Source: Pannonibacter phragmitetus DSM 14782
Lineage (GTDB): Bacteria > Pseudomonadota > Alphaproteobacteria > Rhizobiales > Stappiaceae
Reading direction: 5' to 3'
Length of the DNA stretch: 64,000 bases
Assembly (NCBI RefSeq): GCF_000382365.1
Contig: NZ_KB908217.1
Coordinates: forward strand, 1 to 64,000
In this document: piece by piece, positions 43,957 through 53,913 of the stretch
Numbering within the stretch: the stretch's first letter is position 1
Layout: each line of letters starts with the position of its first letter
The notes under the pieces: generated by a model
Told to the model about the DNA's origin: nothing
The model's database searches: none
The model's input: the letters and a program-made list of their open reading frames with translations, nothing else
Program-made: the position numbers and the translations under genes

Positions 43957-44928
43957 TTACTGCAAATAAGGGCTCAGGACGTCGATGTAGTCCTGCGGCA
44001 CGGTCTGGGCCCAGACGCTCCTGGTCGCCGCCATGAACTTGTCGCGCTCGCCCGGCTCCAGCGGGGTGATCTGGATGCCGCCGTCGGCGATGACCTTCTC
44101 GAAATAGGCTGCCTGTTCTTTCGCCCAGACGCGGTTGGCGGCAATGCCCTTTCGGGTTGCCTCGTCCACATAGCCGCGCGTTTCGCCGTCAAGGGACTGA
44201 TACCAGTCATCGGAGAACATGATGACCTTCGGCACGGGACCGGCATCAAGCGGGGTGTAGTACTTCAGGAGATCCACCTGACCGGCAGCCACCACCGTGG
44301 AGGGCGGGTTGAGGTGGCCGGAAGCCACGCCAGTCTGCAGCGCCTGCGGCGTTTCGGCCCAGCTGACCACGGTGCCCTTGGCACCCCAGGATTCGAAGAA
44401 CTTGATCTGGTCGCCGTTCTGGGCGCGAAGGCGCATGTCCTTCACGTCTTCCAGCTTCGTCACCGGCTTCTGGGTGTTGAAAAGGCCTAGCGTGCCGCCG
44501 CGCATGGCGTAGCCAGGCACACGGACGCCGATGCGGGAGGCCTCTTCGTTGACCCGGTCCATCGCACCAGACTTTTCCATGACCGCATCGAACTGCTCTT
44601 CATCCGCCATGATGAACAGCAGGAACAGGGTGCGTGAGAAGTCGGAGGCCTTGAACAGCATGCTGACATTGCCGACGTTGACGTTGATGAGGCCCTGCGA
44701 CACCTGGTCGAGCCGGTCCTCTTCCTTGCCCATGGTGTTGGCCGGATGCACCACAGTCTCGATGCCATGCTCCTTCAGACTTTCGCTGAAGGCGTGGATG
44801 AAGACGTATTCGGCATCGTTTTTCAGGTCTTCCTGGCCGGCAAAGGCAATGACGACCGGGTCTGCGGCGAGCGCGGTGCCCGCCATGAAGGCACCTGCAA
44901 GGGTGCTGGCAATCAGTCTTTTCAGCAT
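43957..44928 (-). CDS. dctP: TRAP transporter substrate-binding protein (DctP)
   Basis: 323 residues with signal peptide MLKRLIASTLAGAFMAGTALA. The DctP core is recognisable by FNTQKPVTKLEDVKDMRLRA (ligand-binding Arg region), WAETPQALQTGVASGHLNPP and VDEATRKGIAANRVWAKEQA. It delivers a carboxylate to the DctQM pair of this operon. The downstream amidohydrolase and MmgE/PrpD protein suggest an N-acyl or tricarboxylate-like compound. Transcribed after dctM with a 26-base gap. Confidence 0.92.
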   Translation of the reverse strand: MLKRLIASTLAGAFMAGTALAADPVVIAFAGQEDLKNDAEYVFIHAFSESLKEHGIETVVHPANTMGKEEDRLDQVSQGLINVNVGNVSMLFKASDFSRTLFLLFIMADEEQFDAVMEKSGAMDRVNEEASRIGVRVPGYAMRGGTLGLFNTQKPVTKLEDVKDMRLRAQNGDQIKFFESWGAKGTVVSWAETPQALQTGVASGHLNPPSTVVAAGQVDLLKYYTPLDAGPVPKVIMFSDDWYQSLDGETRGYVDEATRKGIAANRVWAKEQAAYFEKVIADGGIQITPLEPGERDKFMAATRSVWAQTVPQDYIDVLSPYLQ

Positions 44929-44954
44929 GTCTGTTCCTCTGTCTGGAGTTCTTG

Positions 44955-46238
44955 TCAGTTGATGAGCCCGAGGTAACGGGGAAGGGCGAGGCTGATCGAC
45001 GGAACGTAGATCAGCACGGCAAGGAGGATCAGCTCGACCACGAGGAAGGGCATTACGGCCCGGACAAGGCGCCAGTAGCCGATGTTTACCACCGTGGAGA
45101 GGATGAGCAGCACTCCGCCGAGCGGAGGGGTGAGCAGGCCGACCGTCAGGTTGAAGCCTACCAGAATGCCCATATGCACCGGATCAACACCCAGGGCGAT
45201 GGCAGGCGGGATGAGCAGCGGCCCGAGCAGCGCCACGGCTGCTTTCACATCCATGACCATGCCCGCCAGGAGGAAGATGACGTTGAGCACCAGCAGGTAG
45301 CCGGTGGGGCCAAGGCCCAGTTCCCCGATGAAGCCACCAAGTTTCTGGGGCAGCTGTTCGATCGATGTAAGGTAGCCGAAGGTTGCTATGGCAACGAGGA
45401 TGATGAAGACAGCACCCGACAGAGTGATGGTGCGGCCCAGCGACTCGATCACGTCTTTCGGTGTCAGCCGGCGGTAGATGAGGCCGACGATGAAGGCCGC
45501 AACCACGGCAACGCCTGCCGCTTCCGCCGGCGTCATGACGCCGAAGAGGATGCCGCTGAGGATGATGACCGGCAGCGTCAGCGCGGGAAGGGCGGCAAAC
45601 AGCGAGGGGAAGAAAGCCGGAATGGCAGTGCCGCGGCCACCTGGATGATCATGCTTGTGAGCCAAATAGGCGTTGACCGCCATAAGCACCGCAGCCAGCA
45701 GCAGGCCCGGCACCACGCCGGCCGCAAACAGGGCCACAACGGACGTGCCCATCAGCGCGCCGTAGAAAATCAGGATGATGGAAGGGGGGATGATCGGGCC
45801 GATGATCGAAGAGGCCGCCGTGACCGCGGCGGCATACTCACGGCTGTAGCCCTCCTTCTCCATCACCGGCACAAGCGTGTTGCCGAGCGCTGCCGCATCC
45901 GCAGTCGCGGAACCGGAAACCCCTGCGAAGAAGACGGAGGTCAGGATGTTCACATGGCCAAGGCCGCCCTTGAACCGGCCCAGCATGGACATGGAGAAAC
46001 GGATCAGCGCCTCCGTGACGCCACCCCGGTTCATCAGTTCCCCCGTCAGGATGAAGAGCGGCATGGCAAGGAAGGCGAAGACATCAAGCTGTCCCATTAC
46101 CCGCTGGGGCAGGGCCGCAAGATAGCGGGCATCGCCGAGAGCGAAGAAGCCGATGATCGTCGCGCTTCCGACGAAATAGGCGATGGCGCTGCCGGCCATG
46201 AGCGAAATGATCAGGAAGAGAACGGGAACTAGCGTCAT
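44955..46238 (-). CDS. dctM: TRAP transporter large permease (DctM)
   Basis: 427 residues, about 12 membrane helices. Typical motifs: GGLGHVNILTSVFFAGVSGS, ITAASSIIGPIIPPSIILI-like AAVTAASSIIGPIIPPSI, GLGPTGYLLVLNVIFLLAGM, and LTVGLLTPPLGGVLLI close to the C-terminus. It is the first gene of a five-gene minus operon (dctM, dctP, dctQ, M20 hydrolase, MmgE/PrpD). The LysR gene at 46515 is divergent and probably regulates it. Confidence 0.94.
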   Translation of the reverse strand: MTLVPVLFLIISLMAGSAIAYFVGSATIIGFFALGDARYLAALPQRVMGQLDVFAFLAMPLFILTGELMNRGGVTEALIRFSMSMLGRFKGGLGHVNILTSVFFAGVSGSATADAAALGNTLVPVMEKEGYSREYAAAVTAASSIIGPIIPPSIILIFYGALMGTSVVALFAAGVVPGLLLAAVLMAVNAYLAHKHDHPGGRGTAIPAFFPSLFAALPALTLPVIILSGILFGVMTPAEAAGVAVVAAFIVGLIYRRLTPKDVIESLGRTITLSGAVFIILVAIATFGYLTSIEQLPQKLGGFIGELGLGPTGYLLVLNVIFLLAGMVMDVKAAVALLGPLLIPPAIALGVDPVHMGILVGFNLTVGLLTPPLGGVLLILSTVVNIGYWRLVRAVMPFLVVELILLAVLIYVPSISLALPRYLGLIN

Positions 46239-46514
46239 CGAGGGCTCCTTGTCCCGGCAAAGGGATCATCCCGCTGTCATTCGTTCAATACGAAATTTTT
46301 TCTTTAATAATAGCTTGTAGCTATGTCTGTCCTTGATTTTAAAATATAAATGATAGTTTACGGTGATTTGAAACCGTCGCTCATGGGCTGCCGTGCGTCT
46401 GATAATCTGAAAAATTCAACAGTTTTTCGAGTTTGCGAAAACAATGTGCATCCTGCCTAAGAATAGGTCAGTGCTCTGGTGTGTGGTTTCATCAGCCCTG
46501 CTTGAGGGGAGATC
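46239..46514. promoter_or_regulatory. AT-rich divergent promoter region (TRAP operon / LysR)
   Basis: 276 bases markedly richer in A+T than the neighbours, notably 46290-46370. TTTTCG (46424-46429) and CGAAAA (46436-46441) form a 6-6-6 dyad about 75 bases before the LysR start, a plausible LysR-binding site. No gene was found. Confidence 0.5.
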
Positions 46515-47426
46515 ATGAAAGCGATCAATCTCCATAGACTGCAGATCTTCCGGACGGTCTATGAGCTTGCCGGGATTAGTGCTGCAGCGCGAAAATTGAA
46601 CCTTGCCCAGCCGACGGTGAGCCGTCATCTCGCGGTTTTTGAGGATGAGCTGAAGGTCTCGCTGTTTTCCAATGTGGCGGGGCGCATAGAGCCGACCTGG
46701 GAAGCGCAGCGGCTCTATGCGGAAACCAGCGGCCTGTTCGAGCGGGTGTCGATGCTGGAGCGCAGCGTCGAAGCGCTGCAACGCGGGTCATCCGACTCCT
46801 TGCGCATCATCGGGGCGAACACGCTGTGTATTTCGCTCATTCCGGAAGCGGTTGGCAGCTTGCAGCAAAAGATGCCTGATCTGGCCATTTCCGTTGATGG
46901 TGGCGGTGCTGCCGCACAGCTCATGGCCTTGCGCGGCGGCATGGCTGATATCACGGTGGGGGCGCCTGTCGCGGGCAGTCCGGACCTGAGGCAGGATCAC
47001 ATAGGCCGCACGGCGCTTGTGGCTGTCATGCCGAAGTCCCATCCGCTGGCGGACCGCAAGATGCTTGATCTGCATGCCTTCAACGGGCTTCCCTGTGTCA
47101 TGCCGAACCCCAAGGCGCCCATCGGCGGACTGGTTCACAAGGCGTTCGAGGCGGCGGGCGCCGTTCCGTCGCGGGTTCTGTCGGCGATGTCTCCGTCCTT
47201 CGCCATCGGTCTCGTGGCCAGCACCGGCTGGTGCAGTGTCACGGATGAGATCACCGCCCATGACTTTGGCCGCGGGCGGCTGGCGGTCATTCCTCTGGAG
47301 AAGCGCATCGAGATCGAGCTCGTGACGCTCGAACTCTCCCGAAGTCCTTCGCGCAGAAGTGCTGGTGTGTTCAAGGACGCGCTTGGGCGGGCTTTCAAGG
47401 CCTATGGTCAGCGCGCAGCGCGTTGA
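46515..47426 (+). CDS. LysR-family regulator of the TRAP-M20-PrpD operon
   Basis: 303 residues. The HTH is in residues ~1-62: LHRLQIFRTVYELAGISAAA, RKLNLAQPTVSRHLAVFEDE, with the effector domain from ~90. The start ATG follows GAGGGGAGATC. It is divergent from dctM with a 276-base spacer, the standard arrangement for a LysR gene controlling its neighbour, and the likely inducer is the imported acid. Nothing suggests loss of function. Confidence 0.92.
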   Translation: MKAINLHRLQIFRTVYELAGISAAARKLNLAQPTVSRHLAVFEDELKVSLFSNVAGRIEPTWEAQRLYAETSGLFERVSMLERSVEALQRGSSDSLRIIGANTLCISLIPEAVGSLQQKMPDLAISVDGGGAAAQLMALRGGMADITVGAPVAGSPDLRQDHIGRTALVAVMPKSHPLADRKMLDLHAFNGLPCVMPNPKAPIGGLVHKAFEAAGAVPSRVLSAMSPSFAIGLVASTGWCSVTDEITAHDFGRGRLAVIPLEKRIEIELVTLELSRSPSRRSAGVFKDALGRAFKAYGQRAAR

Positions 47427-47558
47427 CTGGGAGGGCATGAGCCAGCCTGATACACTCTGGTACAAATTTTCCGGGGTTTGCCGCGCTGTGCCGCCAGATT
47501 GACCAGTTTTGCTGCAAATTTCCGCTGGCAACGGGGTCAAAAAATTTTGATGTTTCCC

Positions 47559-47580
47559 GATGTAATGTTCACGCTACATC
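47559..47580. promoter_or_regulatory. Candidate operator upstream of the RND efflux genes
   Basis: GATGTA (47559-47564) and TACATC (47575-47580) form a 6-10-6 dyad, 69 bases before the RND adaptor start. No TetR-type gene is adjacent, so the binding protein is unknown. The rest of 47427-47648 shows an AT-rich patch at 47539-47550 only. Confidence 0.35.
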
Positions 47581-47648
47581 TCGCATGTTACAGGCGATAC
47601 CGGTTTTGAGCTTGGCGGCCGAACGGAAAATTTGAACTGGAGTTTCAT

Positions 47649-48839
47649 GTGTCGCTTTGGAGACAATCGCTTCTAAGCCTTGTCATCATTGTTGCTGGTC
47701 TTGGCCTTTGGGCCAGGTTCTATCCCGGTGCAGGTGAAATTCTGGCGCCTGCCGGTCTTGGCTGGCTCGCAGCGGCCTCCACGCCCCCGGCATCGGGTGG
47801 CGGGCAGGGGGGCGGCCAAGGGGGAGGTCAGGGCGGCCGCGGGCCGCAGGGGATCGTCAACGTGGCGCCGGTCACCCAGCAGACGATCAACGACCGCCTC
47901 TCCGCCATCGGCACGGGCCGTGCAGTCCGGTCCGTCGAGGTCCGGCCGTTTGAATCCGGCCGCATGACGGAAATTCTTGTCAGGTCCGGTGCCGTCGTGA
48001 AGCGTGGCGATGTGATTGCCAAGCTTGATTCCGAGGCTGAAGAAATTGCCGCCGAGCGCGCCGAGATCGCCCTCAAGGATGCCGAAGCGCGGCTGGGCCG
48101 CACCCGGCAACTGCGCCAGTCCAATTCGGCCAGCGACGTGCAGGTGACCGATGCGGAACTGGCGGCAGACAATGCCCGGCTGGTCCTGCGCGAGGCGCGG
48201 CTGACCCTGTCGCGCCGGTCAGTTGAAAGCCCGATCGACGGCATCGTCGGCATCCTGCCGATCACGGATGGCAACTATGTCACCTCGTCTTCGGTGATTG
48301 CCACCGTTGAGGACCGTTCGGAGCTGCTGGTCGATTTCTGGGTTCCTGAACGCTTCGCAGGGATTGCCGTCGGTGCTCCGCTGAGAGCCGTGTCCGTTGC
48401 CCGCCCGGGGGAATATTACAACGGTGAAGTGAGCGCCGTGGACAACCGGGTCGAGACCGAAAGCCGGACCCTGCAGGTGCAGGCCACGATCCGCAACGAC
48501 GGCGACCGGCTGCGGCCGGGCATGTCCTTCCAGGTGGAAATGCGGTTCCCCGGCGAGACGTTTACTGCGGTCGATCCGCTGGCCGTCCAGTGGGGCGCGG
48601 ATGGCGCCTTTGTCTGGGCGGTGCAGGACGGCAAGGCAAAGCGCACGCCGGTGCGCATCATCCAGCGCAACACCCGCAACGTGCTTGTGGAGGCCGAGCT
48701 GAAGCCTGGCGACGAGGTGGTGACGGAAGGGCTGCATCTGGCCCGCGAAGGCGCCCCGTTGAACATCGCCGGACGGCAGGCGCCGGGTCCGGCGGGGAAT
48801 ACGGCCGCCAAGCCAGCCGCTGCGCCAAGCGGTTCCTGA
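47649..48839 (+). CDS. RND efflux periplasmic adaptor (MFP)
   Basis: 396 residues from GTG 47649 (GGAG 7-10 bases upstream). An N-terminal signal or anchor helix (LLSLVIIVAGLGLWARFYPG) is followed by a glycine/glutamine-rich linker at ~38-60. The hairpin and lipoyl domains carry VEVRPFESGRMTEILVRSGA, VVKRGDVIAKLDSE and LSRRSVESPIDGIVGILPIT. The beta-barrel and MP domains follow. The adaptor links the RND pump to an outer-membrane channel, which is not encoded here. It is followed after 157 bases by the pump gene. Confidence 0.93.
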   Translation: MSLWRQSLLSLVIIVAGLGLWARFYPGAGEILAPAGLGWLAAASTPPASGGGQGGGQGGGQGGRGPQGIVNVAPVTQQTINDRLSAIGTGRAVRSVEVRPFESGRMTEILVRSGAVVKRGDVIAKLDSEAEEIAAERAEIALKDAEARLGRTRQLRQSNSASDVQVTDAELAADNARLVLREARLTLSRRSVESPIDGIVGILPITDGNYVTSSSVIATVEDRSELLVDFWVPERFAGIAVGAPLRAVSVARPGEYYNGEVSAVDNRVETESRTLQVQATIRNDGDRLRPGMSFQVEMRFPGETFTAVDPLAVQWGADGAFVWAVQDGKAKRTPVRIIQRNTRNVLVEAELKPGDEVVTEGLHLAREGAPLNIAGRQAPGPAGNTAAKPAAAPSGS

Positions 48840-48996
48840 GATCCCGTGCGGCCGGATAGGGCCGGCGGCCGCCGCGCATGACTGCACTGGTGCCGCCCAT
48901 GGCGTGGCGCCGCGGTCCTGCCTTTGAGGACAAACCTTCCCGCAGTCCGCACCGCCCGATGCGGCGGGCTGCCCGGGACACCGGAACGAGGCCAAG

Positions 48997-51900
48997 ATGA
49001 GCTCCAGCCATAAGCCTGACCGCAGCTTCACCGCCCTGTTCGTCCGCCGCCCCGTGCTGGCCTTCGTGATGAACATGCTGATCGTCGTCGCCGGCCTTGC
49101 CGCATTCTTCGGCGTTGAAATCCGCGAGCTGCCGGATGTGGATCAGCCGGTCATTTCCATCCGCACCACCTACAATTCCGCCTCTGCCGAGACCATCGAC
49201 CGGGAAGTGACCGGCGTGATCGAGGGCGCGGTGTCGCGGGTGTCCGGCGTCAAGTCGATCTCTTCCTCATCCTCCTATGGCGAGAGCCGGGTGACGGTGG
49301 AGTTCTATGACGACGTCAACCTTGATGCCGCTGCCGCCGACATGCGCGATGCGCTGGGGCGCATCACCAACGATCTGCCTGAGGATGCGGATGCAGCCCG
49401 TATCGTGAAGGCGGATTCCAATGCGCAGCCCGTGGTGCGTCTTGCGCTGACCTCCGATGCCATGTCCGTCGAGGACATGACGGTTCTGGTGGAGGACGAG
49501 ATCGCGGATGTGCTGTCCGCCGTGCCCGGCGTCGCGGATGTGCAGATTTCGGGCGACCGGCAGAAGATCTTCCGCATCGACATCGATCAGGCAAAGATGG
49601 CCAGCCTCAATCTGACGGTTGGCGATGTGGCGTCGGCCCTGTCCACGATGGCCTTCGATACGCCTGCCGGCTCGCTGACCAGCCAGACGCAGGACCTGAT
49701 CGTGCGGGCAAGTGCGGCCATCGATACGCCGGAAGCCTTCGAAAGCATCATCCTGAACCGGCGCGCCCGGCTTGGAGACTTTGCAACGGTGACGCTGGGA
49801 CCGGATATCGGCCAGTCGCTGCTCAGGGCCAATGGCAAATCCGGCATTGGTCTTGGCATCATCCGCGCGGCCCAGTCCAACACTCTCGAAATTTCGCAGG
49901 GTGTCGCGGCGGCGGCAGAGCGGATCCAGCAGACTTTGCCGGAAGGCACGAAGATTGAAGTCACCAGTGATGATGCAACCTTCATCACCGGCTCCATCCA
50001 CGAGGTGGAGATTGCGCTGATGATTTCCGTCAGCGTGGTGCTGCTGATCATTTTCCTCTTCCTGCGGGACTGGCGGGCCACGCTTATTCCGGCCGTGACC
50101 ATGCCGGTCGCGCTGATCGGCACGCTGGCGGCAATCTATCTGGCCGGTTTCTCCATCAACATCCTCACCCTGCTGGCGCTGGTTCTGGCGACGGGCCTCG
50201 TGGTGGATGACGCCATTGTGGTGCTGGAAAACATCGTGCGCCGCCGCAACCAGGGCATGGGGCCACGGGCGGCCGCCGTTCTGGGCACGGACGAGGTGTT
50301 CTTTGCCGTGATCGCGACGACGGCAACGCTGGCGGCCGTTTTCGTGCCGCTGTCCTTCCTGCCCGGGCAGACCGGCGGCCTGTTCCGGGAGTTCGGCTTC
50401 GTGCTGGCGATTGCGGTGCTGCTGTCGTCGGTCGTGGCCCTTTCCCTGTGCCCGATGCTGGCGTCCCGCCTGCTCAAGGGCAAGGTCGCCAATATGGGGG
50501 CGGACGAAACGGTCATCCTTGAAACAGAGGCACAGGATGGTGCCGGAGAAGCACAGGCTGCTATCCCTGCCGGACAGGCTGCCAGCCAGGCCGCCAGACA
50601 GGCCGATAGCGGTCTGGCAAGTCTCTACCGCCGGACCCTGAAAGCCTGCCTGGATGCGCCCATGGTGGTGCTTGCCGTGTCGCTGCTCTTCGCCATGTCC
50701 GCCGTGGTGCTTTTCGGCACCATCAAGTCCGAGCTGACGCCGTCCGAGGACCGGTCCATCGCCTTCATGCGGATCTCGGCCCCGCAGGGCGTAAGCCTTG
50801 ACTATCTGGCGGAGCAGATGACGCGTGTCGAGGAACTGATCCAGCCGCTGCGCGACAGTGGTGAGATCACCAGCACCTTCTCCGTTGCCGGGCAGGGTGG
50901 CCGGTCCAACAACGGCTTCATGGTGATGCGTCTGGCGCCCTGGGAGGCACGCACGCGCTCGCAGCAGGAGATCGTTGCGGATGTGTCGCGGCTCGTGCGG
51001 GACGTGCCAGGCGTGCGGGCCTTCGTGTTCCAGCCCAACAGCCTGGGCATTCGCGGGGCAGGCTCAGGCCTTCAGTTCGCGGTGGCCGGCAGCAATTATG
51101 CGGCCCTTGGGGAAAGCGCTGCGAAGATCGTTGCGGAGCTGGAAAAGGATCCGCGCTTCACCCAGCCGCGCCTGTCCACCGAGGCAACGCAGCCGCAGCT
51201 GTCGGTCTCCATCGACCGCGAGCGGGCGTCGGATCTCGGCATCGACATCAACGGCCTTGGCAATGCCATGCAGGCGATGCTGGACGGGCGCCGCGTCGGG
51301 CAGGTCTTCATCGAAGACCGCAGCTTCGATGTGAAGTTTGTTTCCACTACCAACCCGATCAACGATCCGACGGACCTGGAGAACGTGTTCCTGCGCACCG
51401 GCGACGGCCGTTTCGTGCCGGTGGCCACCATTGCGACGCTGACCGAAAAGGCGGTTCCGCCGCAGCTCGACCGCGAGCAGCAGCTGCGTTCGGTCGCCAT
51501 CACCTCCAGCCTTGCGCCGGATTTTGCACTGGGGGATGCCTACAAGGTGGCACAGGAGATTGCCGCCCCTCTGCTGCCGCCGGGCGGGCGCATCGTGCCG
51601 CTGGCGGAGGCGGCGACGCTGGGCGAGCAGTCGGCCAGCATGGCCCGCACCTTCGGCTTTGCCTTGCTGATCATCCTTCTGGTGCTGGCCGCGCAGTTTG
51701 AAAGCTTCATCAGCGCGCTGATCATCATGTTCACCGTGCCGCTGGGGTTGGCCTGCGCGGTCTATGCCATGGCCTTCAGCGGCACTTCGCTCAATGTCTA
51801 CAGCCAGATCGGCCTTGTGCTCCTTGTGGGCATCATGGCCAAGAACGGCATTCTGGTGGTGGAATTTGCCAACCAGCTGCGGGACAAGGGCCTTGGTGTG

Positions 51901-52206
51901 CGCGAGGCGGTGGAGAACGCGGCCAACATCCGCCTGCGGCCGGTGATGATGACCATGCTCTGCACCATCGTCGGCGGTGTGCCGCTGATCCTGGCCTCCG
52001 GTGCCGGTGCGGAGGCGCGCGTTGCCTTGGGCTGGATCATCGTCGGCGGCCTTGGCCTTGCGACCTTCTCCACCCTCTACCTGACCCCGGTTGCCTATCT
52101 CCTGCTCGGCCGCTTCATCAAGCCGCAGGCAGAACAGGAGAGCCGTCTTGAGCGGGAAATGAGCGATGCGCGTGACGGTGCAGCGCGGACGACACCGGGC
52201 GAGTGA
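48997..52206 (+). CDS. RND efflux transporter, HAE1/MdtBC-like
   Basis: 1,069 residues with 12 TMs in two repeats, each with a large periplasmic loop. N-terminus FVRRPVLAFVMNMLIVVAG; TM4 proton-relay aspartates in TGLVVDDAIVVLENI; second-half motif LVGIMAKNGILVVEFANQLR. The segment at ~500-540 is a cytoplasmic Ala/Gln/Glu-rich linker (AGQAASQAARQADSG). It exports hydrophobic or amphiphilic compounds using the proton gradient. The last gene of its operon; terminator at 52226. Confidence 0.95.
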   Translation: MSSSHKPDRSFTALFVRRPVLAFVMNMLIVVAGLAAFFGVEIRELPDVDQPVISIRTTYNSASAETIDREVTGVIEGAVSRVSGVKSISSSSSYGESRVTVEFYDDVNLDAAAADMRDALGRITNDLPEDADAARIVKADSNAQPVVRLALTSDAMSVEDMTVLVEDEIADVLSAVPGVADVQISGDRQKIFRIDIDQAKMASLNLTVGDVASALSTMAFDTPAGSLTSQTQDLIVRASAAIDTPEAFESIILNRRARLGDFATVTLGPDIGQSLLRANGKSGIGLGIIRAAQSNTLEISQGVAAAAERIQQTLPEGTKIEVTSDDATFITGSIHEVEIALMISVSVVLLIIFLFLRDWRATLIPAVTMPVALIGTLAAIYLAGFSINILTLLALVLATGLVVDDAIVVLENIVRRRNQGMGPRAAAVLGTDEVFFAVIATTATLAAVFVPLSFLPGQTGGLFREFGFVLAIAVLLSSVVALSLCPMLASRLLKGKVANMGADETVILETEAQDGAGEAQAAIPAGQAASQAARQADSGLASLYRRTLKACLDAPMVVLAVSLLFAMSAVVLFGTIKSELTPSEDRSIAFMRISAPQGVSLDYLAEQMTRVEELIQPLRDSGEITSTFSVAGQGGRSNNGFMVMRLAPWEARTRSQQEIVADVSRLVRDVPGVRAFVFQPNSLGIRGAGSGLQFAVAGSNYAALGESAAKIVAELEKDPRFTQPRLSTEATQPQLSVSIDRERASDLGIDINGLGNAMQAMLDGRRVGQVFIEDRSFDVKFVSTTNPINDPTDLENVFLRTGDGRFVPVATIATLTEKAVPPQLDREQQLRSVAITSSLAPDFALGDAYKVAQEIAAPLLPPGGRIVPLAEAATLGEQSASMARTFGFALLIILLVLAAQFESFISALIIMFTVPLGLACAVYAMAFSGTSLNVYSQIGLVLLVGIMAKNGILVVEFANQLRDKGLGVREAVENAANIRLRPVMMTMLCTIVGGVPLILASGAGAEARVALGWIIVGGLGLATFSTLYLTPVAYLLLGRFIKPQAEQESRLEREMSDARDGAARTTPGE

Positions 52207-52225
52207 GATCACTCCGCAAAGACAG

Positions 52226-52264
52226 AAAAGCCTCCGCCAGTGAACCTCTGGCGGAGGCTTTTGC
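52226..52264 (+). terminator. Rho-independent terminator after the RND gene
   Basis: AAGCCTCCGCCAG and CTGGCGGAGGCTT form a 13-bp stem with a 7-base loop, ending in TTTTGC. AAAA precedes the stem, so it can also act for the convergent MFS gene at 52284. Confidence 0.9.
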
Positions 52265-52283
52265 TTGTTTGCTTCGGACTTGT

Positions 52284-53843
52284 TCAGCCCTTTGCCTCCC
52301 CCACCGGCAGGCGGATGTTGCGTAAGGCGAGGGCGGCACCGAGACCAACTGCGGCGATGAGGGCGGCTGTCAGGAACAGCGGATGGAAGGCGGACTGGTA
52401 GATGCTTCCAAGCAGGTGCCTTGCGGTGTCCGGCAGGGCCGCTGTCTGTGCAGGCGACAGTTTTTCCAGATGCTCGACACCGGGTACCTCGCCCATGTGG
52501 CGGCCAAGGCCTGCGGAGAGGATTGCGCCATAGATCGAGATGCCGATGGAGGCGCCGCCGATGCGGGTGAGGGTGACGCTGCCGGTGGCCGCGCCCACGT
52601 CCCGCCTGTCTGCCGCATTCTGCACGCCCAGCACGGGCACCTGCTGGCCGATGCCGACGCCGATGCCCTGCGCCAGCATGATGAGCCCCAGCAGGATGGT
52701 GGGGGTGTTGCTGCCGGTGAAGCTGTAGGCCAGAAGCATCACCACGCCGATCAGTGTCGAGAGCACGGAGAAGATCTTGTAGTTGCCCGAGGCCGACATC
52801 AGCCTCCCGGCGGAAAGCGAGCCGATGGCGATGCCGGCGGTCAGCGGAATGAAGAACACACCGGCTGCCGAGGGACTGAGGCCAAGGCCCGACTGCAGGT
52901 AGAGCGCATAATAGGTGACCAGACCAATGCCGATGGCGCCGCTTGCCGCCGAGATGGTCAAGAGCAGGCAGATCTGGCGGTTGCGGAAGAGCGAGAGCGG
53001 CAGTACCGGTTCCGGTGCGCGCCTTTCCACCTGGATGAGGGCAACGAGGGCCAGCATGCCGGTGCCGAGAACCGCAAGGGCCGTGGGCGACAGAAGCCCG
53101 CCGAACAGTTCCGAGCCATCGGCCCACAACACGATGCTGCCCGTCACCATGGCCGCAAGTATGGCGCCCGGATAGTCGATCTTCGGCTTCCGGTCCGGCC
53201 GCTTGTAGGGCAGCATGACCGCAAGGGCGGTGAGAACGATGATGCCGACCGGCAGGTTGATGAAGAAGATCGAGCGCCAGCCGAACAGGTCGCTCATGGT
53301 GCCGCCCAGCATCGGGCCGATGGCGCCGGAGAGCATCAGCACGAGGCTGGAATAGCTCTGGTAGCGGGCCCGCTCGCGCGGGGCAAAGAGGTCGGCGTTG
53401 ATCGAGAAGATCGTCACCATGATGCCGCCGCCGCCAAGGGCCTGCAGCACGCGCGCTGCAATCAGCGTGTTCATCGAGACGGCAAGGGCACAGGTGAGCG
53501 AGCCAACGGTGAAGATGGCGATGGCAGCCAGCATCACGTATTTGCGCCCGAACAGATCGCCCAGCTTGCCATAGACCGGCATCACGGCGCTGGAGGCGAG
53601 AAGATAGGCGGATGCCACCCAGCCGAACCGCTCGATCTGGCCAAATTCGCTGACGATGGTGGGAAGGGCCGTGGCAACGATCTGGTTGTCCAGCGTCGCC
53701 ATGAAGACGCCCATCAGCAGGAACAGGAAAATGATGACCCTGCGCGGGTGGGGCGGTCTTTCAGGCGGGGTGGTGTGGGGAAGGGCCGCTGAAGCGGCAA
53801 CACCGGCTTCAAGCTCCGCCGGTTCCGTAAGATGCTTGTTCAT
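52284..53843 (-). CDS. MFS drug exporter, DHA2 (14-TM) family
   Basis: 519 residues from ATG 53843; an upstream in-frame extension passes through the promoter and is rejected. Motif ATLDNQIVATALPTIVSEFG (motif D1 region of DHA2), motif A GKLGDLFGRKYVMLAAIAIF, motif C SGAIGPMLGGTMSDLFGWRS. Length and about 14 helices fit EmrB-like drug:H+ antiporters. No EmrA-like adaptor accompanies it. The divergent MarR gene and the operator in the shared promoter indicate MarR repression relieved by the drug. Confidence 0.93.
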   Translation of the reverse strand: MNKHLTEPAELEAGVAASAALPHTTPPERPPHPRRVIIFLFLLMGVFMATLDNQIVATALPTIVSEFGQIERFGWVASAYLLASSAVMPVYGKLGDLFGRKYVMLAAIAIFTVGSLTCALAVSMNTLIAARVLQALGGGGIMVTIFSINADLFAPRERARYQSYSSLVLMLSGAIGPMLGGTMSDLFGWRSIFFINLPVGIIVLTALAVMLPYKRPDRKPKIDYPGAILAAMVTGSIVLWADGSELFGGLLSPTALAVLGTGMLALVALIQVERRAPEPVLPLSLFRNRQICLLLTISAASGAIGIGLVTYYALYLQSGLGLSPSAAGVFFIPLTAGIAIGSLSAGRLMSASGNYKIFSVLSTLIGVVMLLAYSFTGSNTPTILLGLIMLAQGIGVGIGQQVPVLGVQNAADRRDVGAATGSVTLTRIGGASIGISIYGAILSAGLGRHMGEVPGVEHLEKLSPAQTAALPDTARHLLGSIYQSAFHPLFLTAALIAAVGLGAALALRNIRLPVGEAKG

Positions 53844-53913
53844 GGCAAAAAGGCCGTCCAGAAACTCCGCCCTCCACGGAAAGGCCCGTGATCCCTCGGA
53901 CGGATGATTGAAA

